NCBI GenBank assembly: GCA_012798145.1
Contig: JAAZNT010000140.1
Coordinates: forward strand, 1-5,087
Direction: 5' to 3'
DNA from: Thermoanaerobaculaceae bacterium
Lineage (GTDB): Bacteria; Acidobacteriota; UBA4820
DNA length: 5,087 nucleotides
Within the stretch, counting starts at the first letter, position 1. Every line of letters starts with the position of its first letter. Made by a program: the position numbers and the translations under genes. Shown here piece by piece: positions 1 to 5,087 of this stretch. The notes under the pieces are model-generated. The model ran no database searches, was not told the origin of the DNA, and saw nothing but the letters and a program-made list of their open reading frames with translations.

Positions 1-641
1 GCTTGACAAACTATGAAGAATTTCTTCTTGACACAGAAGCAAACAATGCAGATACCGACGGAGACGGAGACAATGACGGCAGTGAACTTCACAATGGAAG
101 AAATCCTTTAGATTCTTCTGATGGAAAGAGAATAACGATCAGCGTTGAAAAAAGCGGAAATGATATCATTCTCCATTTTGAAAATACTCTTGGGGAAAAC
201 AGCGTTATTGATGGGCCATACTGGGTATATAGGTCAACAAACGATCCCCACTTTGACGACAATGAAATTCTCCCAACAGACCCATATCCTCTGCCTGATG
301 GCTCTCAAAGCTATATCGATTATGGCGCGGGAAGCGGAAGCGATACTTATTACTACACAGTTGTAAATGCAAGGTTTAATTCTCCAGCGCCAATCATTGA
401 CGCAGTAGTTCCCTCTTCGGGTTCAACTTCTGGTGGAACATCAATAAGCGTTTATGGTTCAAATTTTTCGTCTGGAGCGACAGTTAATATAGGAGGACTG
501 AATTGCACAAATGTAGTTGTTGTCAATTCAACAAAAATAACCTGTAAAACACCCGCTAACAGCGCTGGCTCAAAAGATGTTGTTGTAACAAACTTAAATG
601 GGCAATTTGGAACACTCAATAATGGGTTTACATACTATTGA
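1..641 (+). CDS. C-terminal part of a secreted/surface protein with TSP3-like repeats, FN3-like domain and IPT/TIG domain (5' partial)
   Basis: The reading frame is open from the window edge to TGA at 639-641. The TTG at 3 is almost certainly an internal Leu codon, because the text begins in the middle of a repeat (LTNYEEFLL...), so the true start lies upstream. Numbering from that TTG, residues 5-40 form an Asp/Gly/Asn-rich stretch (DTDGDGDNDG, then NPLDSSD) typical of calcium-binding thrombospondin type 3/dockerin-like loops. Residues 43-125 look like a fibronectin-III-like beta domain, with a WVYRSTNDPHF segment and YYYTVVNA near its end. Residues 128-212 form an IPT/TIG domain, recognised by P..G...GGT.I.V.G.NF..GA.V..GG and a terminal GFTYY strand. 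From family knowledge such modules sit outside the cell in adhesins or large surface proteins. No sorting motif, membrane anchor or secretion tail follows the TIG domain, so export must depend on the missing N-terminus. It is probably cotranscribed with the short downstream ORF. The domain calls are firm; substrate and role are unknown. Confidence 0.88.
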   Translation, partial: LTNYEEFLLDTEANNADTDGDGDNDGSELHNGRNPLDSSDGKRITISVEKSGNDIILHFENTLGENSVIDGPYWVYRSTNDPHFDDNEILPTDPYPLPDGSQSYIDYGAGSGSDTYYYTVVNARFNSPAPIIDAVVPSSGSTSGGTSISVYGSNFSSGATVNIGGLNCTNVVVVNSTKITCKTPANSAGSKDVVVTNLNGQFGTLNNGFTYY

Positions 642-648
642 GGCAAAA

Positions 649-807
649 ATGAAGACAAAGAAAAGAGAAAATAACATAGCATTTTTGAAAACCGACAAAA
701 CCAAATTAGCCCTTGAAGTGTTTCTTGAAAAAATTGAACAACTAAAGGAAGAGATAATAAAGGGCGGAAACAGCAATGATTTATCAAAAATTTTCAAAGA
801 AAAATAG
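649..807 (+). CDS. 52-residue hypothetical charged helical protein
   Basis: ATG at 649-651 and TAG at 805-807 enclose 52 codons. I chose this start because a GAGG ribosome binding site (640-643) lies 5 bases upstream and overlaps the TGA of the preceding gene, which suggests translational coupling. In-frame ATGs at 598 and 622 would overlap the TIG coding sequence and lack an equally good site. The product is basic at its N-terminus (MKTKKRENN). From about residue 19 it has an amphipathic helix pattern (KLALEVFLEKIEQLKEEIIK), then a GGNSND turn and a short helical end. There is no signal peptide, membrane segment or cysteine. The helix-turn-helix tail faintly resembles the C-terminal helices of prephenate dehydrogenases, so it could be a remnant, but this is an impression only. 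A terminator follows directly, making it the last ORF of the unit. Function is not recognised, and it may not be expressed. Confidence 0.55.
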   Translation: MKTKKRENNIAFLKTDKTKLALEVFLEKIEQLKEEIIKGGNSNDLSKIFKEK

Positions 808-831
808 ATTGAGGTTCATGGTGGTGGGCCA

Positions 832-866
832 AAAGGGAGAGCTAACGCTCTCCCTTTATTTTTTTT
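832..866 (+). terminator. Rho-independent terminator of the surface-protein unit, possibly bidirectional
   Basis: An 11-bp perfect stem (832-842 pairing with 847-857) has a GC-rich GGGAGAGC core, a 4-base TAAC loop and a following run of eight T (859-866). It lies 24 bases after the stop of the 52-codon ORF. The convergent cyclase gene ends at the last base of the T run. Read from the minus strand, the same hairpin is followed by only TTTT (partly in the stem) and then GGCCC, so it may terminate both transcripts but should be much stronger in the plus direction. Confidence 0.93.
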
Positions 867-3800
867 CAATTGTTTTTTATGATTTCATCGAAAAGATTAC
901 TATTTTTCAATCTGTTTGCACAATTAATTAATATTTTAAAAAATTTTTGCTTTTCTTTTTCATCTTTTGCAAGTTCAAGAAACTCTTTTCCAATTCTTTT
1001 CAAAAAGTTAATATCCGTTGAATCGGCATAGTTTTTTATTATTTTCAAAAGACCCTTTTTCGCTCTTTCTTTTTGACCAATTTCCCTGAAAATATCAGAT
1101 ATATTATAAGTGTTGAATATTATGCCCTGTATATTATTTAACATTTTTGCTATTGATAATGTTTTTTTAAAGTATTTCAAAGCAATAAGAATTTCTTTTG
1201 AATTATAATAAATTAAACCTAATTGATTGTAAAACGATAAAATAGAGTAAGAAACCTTAGTGTTTTCAGCAAGAGATATCAAACTTTTCAAAATTTCTAA
1301 GGCTTGTTCCTCCCTTTGGCTTTCAATCAAGCAAAGAGCAATGGTCGTACCCGCCCCTAAAATATTTATTCTTGAGCCCAATTTTTTTGCAATTTCAAGC
1401 GCCTTTTCTCCATATTCAAGTGCCTTTTCCGGTTCCTTAACCGCAAGATGGCAGTTTGCAAGTCCATAATATGAGCGAATAGCAACTTCGTAATTTTTTG
1501 TTTCTTCAGCATATTCTTCTGCAATTGAATAGTAATTCGCCGCTTTTTTATAATCTCCCTTAGAATATAATGCGCTTCCGATAAGGATATAAAAATCAGG
1601 AAGTTCTTCTTCTCTATTATATTCAAGGATTTTTTTTAACCCATCTTCTGTCCATTTTAGCGCATCATCATATTTTCCAAGTCTAATCAACGCTGATATA
1701 GCGTATTTAAAAGCCAAGACAATTATTTCACTTCTTCCTTCTTCTTGGGCTTTTTCAATAAGTTTTGTTGATTCATTGAATTCCCTTTCATACTCTCCTT
1801 TATTGTCAAGAATTGTTATAAAATAATATTGAGATTTTAAGTTAATATCAAAATCATCTGATTTCCGCAATATTTCAATAATTTTTTCAGCCCTATCGTA
1901 TTCGCTTGTTGCAATTAGAGATTTGAGATAGTTAAGCAATTCTATTTCTTCAATCTTTTTCCCAATTTTTTCTCCATACTCAATAGAAAGAGAATAAAAC
2001 TTCTGCGCCTTAAAATATAGTTGCTGAAGATAAGCCCTTCTTGCTGCAATCAAAGAATAATCAAACGCTTTATCGTAAACCTCGCCAACACCAAAGTGAA
2101 ATGAGAGCGTTTCAGAATACTCTTCTTTTTTCTTTTCTTTTTCAAATAATTCTCCTATCTGCCTGTGAATATTTCTTTTATTTGAGACAAGAATGGAATT
2201 GTAAAGCGTATCTCTTAAAAGATTTTTGGAAAATTGAAATCCTCTTTCTGAATTTTTAACAATTCCAAGATAGTTCATTTTTGAGAATTTTTCTCTTATT
2301 TCATTTTCTGTTAATTTGGGAACAAAAATATTGGAAAGTTTATCTGTTTCAAAAAATTCGCCAAAGCAGGAGGCAATTTTTAATAGATTTTTTTCAATGG
2401 ATTGAAGAGAATCTATTCTCATTAAAATAATTTCTTCGAGCGAGCGGGAAAGTGAATATGCTTCCTGAGGGTTAAAAATGACAAAATTGTCTCTACTTAA
2501 AGATACAATCTTTTTTTCTTTTAACATTGAAAGAATTTCTTTTAGATAAAAGGGGTTCCCTGATGACCGTTCATAAAGAAATTCAACAAGGTCTAAGGGA
2601 ACGCTTGAATTTTTTAAAAATTTCTTAGCATAAAGTTCAACTTCATGTTTGGAAAAGCCATTCAGAAAAACAATTTTGCTTTTCTGCGATAATTTTTCAT
2701 TCTTCCGTGAAACAAAAACAAAATTAATCCTGCTTGATGAAAGTCTTTCAAGAACTTTGGAAAGAAATTCTTTATCTTCATTTGATATTCGGTAAAAATC
2801 TTCAACAACAACAACTAATTTTTCTGTTAATTTTTGTGAGGTTTTATCAAGCAACTCAGAATATATTTCCGCCAGAGTTTCAACCCTTTGTTCAGCAGAT
2901 AAAGATTTAGTTACTCTATTTTCCTTGACTGTTCTCCCAAAAATCAAATTCAATAAGGGTAGAAAGTCAATTTTATCGGGAAAAAAATCTTCGTAAACTC
3001 CAATTTTTGAAGCGTCAATTCCGATCTTTTTGAAAACAATTTCAATGATGTTTTGCGCAACATAATATGTTGATGACAAAGAAAATGGAATATTTATAAA
3101 ACTGAAAGAATACTTGCCAAATCCAATATCTTGGATAACATTTCTTATAAGTTCGCTCTTTCCTATTCCCGCCTCTCCAGAAACTACAATTTCATTTGAG
3201 GAGCGCTTTAGCAGACTTTTCAACTTGCTTATTTCATCTTCCCTTCCTACAAAAATTGCCTGCTTGCTTTCAAAAAAGTCAATTTTTTTAGAGATCGTCT
3301 TCAGTGGCGTTGAAACTGAAATCTCATAAGATTTTCCCTTTAAAGAGATCTTTTTTTTTGCAGAATATTTAAATTTTTTCTTTGTCTTCTCTCTTACCTC
3401 ATCAGAAACAAGAATTGTTCCTTTTGCCAATGTCATCAATCTTGCAGAAACATTTACAACATCTCCCATAATAGTGTATTCCTGCCTTATAGGCGAGCCA
3501 ACAAGACCGCAGTAAGCGATTCCTGATGTAATTCCTATTGATTGTCCCTTAATTTGAGTGATTTCTTTTTCAAGTTTTTTTAGTTCAAGCGAGAATGCTA
3601 CTGCTCTTTCCTCGTTGTCGGCATAAGTTTCCGGTGCTCCAAAAAAACAAAGAAATTTGCTCCCCTTGTCTCCTGTGTCCATTCTGTTAAAAGAGCCACC
3701 AAAACCTTTTAGAAGTTCAATAATTTTCAAAAAATATTTCTGGATAATCTCACACCCCTTTTCACTTTCAAGTTCAAAAGATGGAAAAGAAACAAAACAA

Positions 3801-4597
3801 GGAATAACAGGCCTATGATCAGAAAGAAGTTTTTCACCCCCTGCTTTTATCTGTCCGTAGACCGAAGGAATTATAAAATTTTTCAATCTCTGAACATCGA
3901 CTTCGTCCAATTTTTCTTGGTTAATAATTTTGGGCTCTGAATTAAGAGATATTAACTTCAAAAAATTTTCACTCACCTTGCTTGCGTTGCAAAGATTTTC
4001 AACCTTTAAAAAAGTGTCCTTGTCAAAAACAATCTCTAAGGGCTTGGCATTATGTTCCGCCTCCGCAGAACAATCAACAGACACCCCAGAAAAGATATAT
4101 TCCAAGCGATTATCTTCTTCGCCCAATAATAAGAAACTGTTGCTACCAAAGGATATTCCAATTTTTGCTTTAAGCTCAAAATCCCCAAATGGTGTTTTAA
4201 CAATATATCCCTGCAAAGAATTTAGAGCTACCAATGAAGATTTACAAGCGCGTAAAATGTTGTTAGAAATTGCCTCATCAACACTTTTCTCAAAGAAAAT
4301 TGTCAGGGCGTCGCCGCCAAACTTTACAACATCTCCTCCATATTCAAAAAAGGATTCCAAAGCAATTTCAAAGTAGGATGATATTTGCTGTGTCAATATC
4401 TCAGTTCCTTCCCTCCCAAAGCGAGAAAGGTTTTCAGAAAGAGATGTGAAACCAGAAATGTCCATAAAAAGAAATGTCCCATCAACGGGAACGTATTTTG
4501 CAATTATTTCAGACGCATTATGCCTTGAAAGAATTTTCACGATAAATTTAGGAATTTGAGCAGTAATTTTTGCTGATTCACTAATTTTTCTTTCCAA
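866..4597 (-). CDS. sAC-like class III adenylate/guanylate cyclase: tandem cyclase domains, STAND/AAA ATPase, TPR repeats
   Basis: This 1243-residue protein is predicted to make cAMP from ATP in the cytosol; no signal peptide or membrane helix is seen. Cyclase domain 1 (about 38-200) has both metal aspartates, D46 in FMDISGF and D96 in KFGGDA, plus K92, but D175 and E179 stand where Asn and Arg are expected. Cyclase domain 2 (about 263-430) is complementary: S270 replaces the first Asp, while EYTIMGDVVNVSAR supplies T375, N382 and R386. A nucleotide-binding module follows (about 446-700): Walker A GEAGIGKS (474-481), Walker B-like VVVVED (595-600) and the family motif SGNPFYL (679-685). A helical region (700-835) leads to TPR-like helix pairs (about 840-1200, clearest at 1001-1190). 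Order and motifs match mammalian soluble adenylyl cyclase (human about 1600 residues), with a shorter C-terminal part. The start is TTG at 4597: AAAGGAGA lies 9 bases upstream, an in-frame TAA precedes that site, and no in-frame ATG fits. TGA is at 866-868. It is a single gene convergent with the surface-protein unit. Guanylate specificity is not excluded. Confidence 0.95.
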   Translation of the reverse strand: MERKISESAKITAQIPKFIVKILSRHNASEIIAKYVPVDGTFLFMDISGFTSLSENLSRFGREGTEILTQQISSYFEIALESFFEYGGDVVKFGGDALTIFFEKSVDEAISNNILRACKSSLVALNSLQGYIVKTPFGDFELKAKIGISFGSNSFLLLGEEDNRLEYIFSGVSVDCSAEAEHNAKPLEIVFDKDTFLKVENLCNASKVSENFLKLISLNSEPKIINQEKLDEVDVQRLKNFIIPSVYGQIKAGGEKLLSDHRPVIPCFVSFPSFELESEKGCEIIQKYFLKIIELLKGFGGSFNRMDTGDKGSKFLCFFGAPETYADNEERAVAFSLELKKLEKEITQIKGQSIGITSGIAYCGLVGSPIRQEYTIMGDVVNVSARLMTLAKGTILVSDEVREKTKKKFKYSAKKKISLKGKSYEISVSTPLKTISKKIDFFESKQAIFVGREDEISKLKSLLKRSSNEIVVSGEAGIGKSELIRNVIQDIGFGKYSFSFINIPFSLSSTYYVAQNIIEIVFKKIGIDASKIGVYEDFFPDKIDFLPLLNLIFGRTVKENRVTKSLSAEQRVETLAEIYSELLDKTSQKLTEKLVVVVEDFYRISNEDKEFLSKVLERLSSSRINFVFVSRKNEKLSQKSKIVFLNGFSKHEVELYAKKFLKNSSVPLDLVEFLYERSSGNPFYLKEILSMLKEKKIVSLSRDNFVIFNPQEAYSLSRSLEEIILMRIDSLQSIEKNLLKIASCFGEFFETDKLSNIFVPKLTENEIREKFSKMNYLGIVKNSERGFQFSKNLLRDTLYNSILVSNKRNIHRQIGELFEKEKKKEEYSETLSFHFGVGEVYDKAFDYSLIAARRAYLQQLYFKAQKFYSLSIEYGEKIGKKIEEIELLNYLKSLIATSEYDRAEKIIEILRKSDDFDINLKSQYYFITILDNKGEYEREFNESTKLIEKAQEEGRSEIIVLAFKYAISALIRLGKYDDALKWTEDGLKKILEYNREEELPDFYILIGSALYSKGDYKKAANYYSIAEEYAEETKNYEVAIRSYYGLANCHLAVKEPEKALEYGEKALEIAKKLGSRINILGAGTTIALCLIESQREEQALEILKSLISLAENTKVSYSILSFYNQLGLIYYNSKEILIALKYFKKTLSIAKMLNNIQGIIFNTYNISDIFREIGQKERAKKGLLKIIKNYADSTDINFLKRIGKEFLELAKDEKEKQKFFKILINCANRLKNSNLFDEIIKNN
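3351..3359 (-). other. A9 homopolymer (possible slippage site) inside the cyclase gene
   Basis: The coding strand has nine consecutive A followed by G across codons 413-416 (Ala-Lys-Lys-Lys). This contains an A AAA AAG heptamer and lies just after the conserved part of cyclase domain 2. It is the longest homopolymer I noticed in the gene. Gain of one A leads to TGA after residue 424, and loss of one A to TAA after residue 418. Whether slippage occurs cannot be told from sequence; Lys-rich genes in AT-rich genomes often carry such tracts by composition alone. Confidence 0.4.
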
Positions 4598-4606
4598 AAT
4601 AACAAG

Positions 4607-4614
4607 TCTCCTTT
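4607..4614 (-). promoter_or_regulatory. Ribosome binding site deciding the TTG start of the cyclase gene
   Basis: The minus strand reads AAAGGAGA, nearly the full anti-16S complement, 9 bases before the TTG at 4597. Because no ATG or GTG lies in frame between this site and the first conserved residues, it supports TTG as the start. An in-frame ATT two codons closer cannot be ruled out but is a rare start. Confidence 0.8.
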
Positions 4615-4627
4615 AAAGCAGAATTTT

Positions 4628-4633
4628 ATAATA
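4628..4633 (-). promoter_or_regulatory. Candidate -10 element for the cyclase gene
   Basis: The minus strand reads TATTAT within GATATTATAAAAT, about 30 bases before the TTG start. It would give a leader of roughly 20-25 bases that includes the SD site. No convincing -35 lies 16-18 bases upstream (closest TTCCCA). The region is very AT-rich, so the assignment is weak. Confidence 0.35.
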
Positions 4634-4659
4634 TCAAACTTTGTTGTTTTTGGGAAAAA

Positions 4660-4690
4660 TTGAATACCAAAGCAAAATATTTGTTATAAT
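4660..4690 (+). promoter_or_regulatory. Candidate sigma-70-type promoter of the ferritin-like gene
   Basis: A perfect TATAAT (4685-4690) is preceded by TTGAAT (4660-4665), four of six matches to the -35 consensus, with a long 19-base spacer. Transcription would start near 4696-4699, at or next to the SD site, giving a very short leader. A second TATAAT at 4627-4632 is an alternative -10 with a longer leader but no recognisable -35. Confidence 0.5.
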
Positions 4691-4696
4691 TCAATC

Positions 4697-4701
4697 GGAG
4701 G
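4697..4701 (+). promoter_or_regulatory. Ribosome binding site of the ferritin-like gene
   Basis: GGAGG lies 5 bases before the ATG at 4707, a strong SD at good spacing. It fixes the start of an open frame that runs off the window end. Confidence 0.85.
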
Positions 4702-4706
4702 TATTT

Positions 4707-5087
4707 ATGGACATTGTAGCAGCTTTAAATAAAATGGAATGTATTGAGAAGTTGGCTTCGGACCTTTATAAACATTATCACTCAATTTTTTTGGATGATG
4801 CTGAAGCTTCTTATTTCTTTTACAAAATGAGCATTGAAGAGAAAGGGCACAGAAATCTTGTTCAATATGTCAAAAGACTTGTAAGACAGAATCCAAAACT
4901 TTTTTCTAATGTAGATGTAGATTATGAACATTTTGATAAATTAGAAAAGCGCTTAAATGAAGAAATCAAAAGAAAGCCTTATCCCTCTCTTTCAGAAGCA
5001 ATAGGTGTAACTGAAGAAATAGAAATAGTAATAGGTGAAGCATATATCAGAAATCTTCCATTGGCTAAAAATCCTATTCTAACCGAC
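4707..5087 (+). CDS. Ferritin-like/rubrerythrin-like diiron protein (3' partial)
   Basis: ATG at 4707 begins 127 codons with no stop before the window edge, so the C-terminus is missing. The translation (MDIVAALNKMECIEKLASDL...) is almost all helical. Three of the expected four helices carry plausible diiron ligands: E14 in helix 1, E45-x-x-H48 (EEKGH) in helix 2, and E106 in helix 3 with the E-x-x-I-x-x-A-Y spacing seen in rubrerythrin-type domains. The fourth helix, which should hold another ExxH, would lie beyond the window. The family commonly acts in cytosolic peroxide or oxygen detoxification or iron handling. No CxxC rubredoxin motif lies in the visible part, but one could follow. It has a strong SD (GGAGG) and a perfect TATAAT upstream, and is divergent from the cyclase gene across 109 bp. 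The four-helix ferritin-like fold is the best reading; the exact subfamily and activity are open. Confidence 0.75.
   Translation, partial: MDIVAALNKMECIEKLASDLYKHYHSIFLDDAEASYFFYKMSIEEKGHRNLVQYVKRLVRQNPKLFSNVDVDYEHFDKLEKRLNEEIKRKPYPSLSEAIGVTEEIEIVIGEAYIRNLPLAKNPILTD

Noticed and set aside
145..366. 73-codon plus frame inside the surface-protein gene
   Set aside because: It overlaps entirely with the FN3-like coding region in another frame and has no supporting motif.
594..797. 67-codon minus-strand frame opposite the small ORF
   Set aside because: Its Phe/Ser-rich translation is the complement of a Lys/Glu-rich frame. The plus strand has the SD and terminator context, so the plus reading is preferred.
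1366..1626. 86-codon minus-strand frame inside the cyclase TPR region
   Set aside because: It is out of frame within the TPR-coding part; its Lys/Arg-rich, low-complexity translation reflects the AT-rich codons of the real gene.
3930..4376. 148-codon open frame on the plus strand
   Set aside because: It lies wholly antisense to conserved cyclase domain 1, lacks a good ribosome binding site and shows no recognisable domain; it is a shadow of the cyclase gene.
4684..4698. PerR/Fur-type operator upstream of the ferritin-like gene
   Set aside because: Only the left half TTATAAT matches the PerR palindrome and it coincides with the -10; the right half (CAATCGG) does not match.
4598..4706. CRP-like cAMP-receptor site near the cyclase gene
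   Set aside because: No TGTGA-N6-TCACA-like palindrome was seen in the divergent region.
1..5087. CRISPR arrays, insertion sequences, tRNA or rRNA genes
   Set aside because: No regularly spaced repeats, transposase motifs, terminal inverted repeats or tRNA cloverleaf pattern were noticed on either strand.

Overview
The window is AT-rich bacterial DNA with lysine/isoleucine/asparagine-biased proteins, clear Shine-Dalgarno sites and a strong rho-independent terminator. No lineage marker is present. A large multidomain class III cyclase next to an extracellular Ca-binding-repeat/FN3-like/TIG protein fits an uncultivated or environmental Gram-negative-type bacterium, but that placement is inference.

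Layout. (1) Positions 1-866, plus strand: the 3' end of a secreted or surface protein (thrombospondin type 3-like Asp-rich repeats, a fibronectin-III-like domain, a C-terminal IPT/TIG domain). It is followed after 7 bases by a 52-codon ORF with its own ribosome binding site, then by an 11-bp-stem terminator. (2) Positions 866-4597, minus strand: one 1243-residue gene filling most of the window. It encodes two tandem class III nucleotidyl cyclase domains, a STAND/AAA-type ATPase with Walker A and B, a helical region and C-terminal TPR-like repeats. The order and active-site distribution match mammalian soluble adenylyl cyclase (sAC, ADCY10). It converges on the surface-protein unit, and the terminator hairpin lies between them. 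(3) Positions 4598-4706: a 109-bp divergent promoter region with SD sites for both flanking genes and two TTATAAT heptamers. (4) Positions 4707-5087, plus strand: the 5' part of a ferritin-like/rubrerythrin-like diiron protein, running off the window with no stop.

The main point of interest is the cyclase. Domain 1 supplies both metal-binding aspartates and domain 2 supplies the transition-state Asn and Arg, so one polypeptide should form a single competent C1/C2 active site and one degenerate site, as in sAC. Its purine-site Lys is replaced by Arg, and the Arg that anchors bicarbonate in sAC is replaced by Ala, so its activating signal may differ. An A9 tract just after domain 2, with early stops in both other frames, could give a cyclase-only product by slippage. 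A working link between the cyclase and the divergent ferritin-like gene (for example shared redox or iron regulation) is conjecture; no cAMP receptor or recognisable cAMP-effector site was seen.
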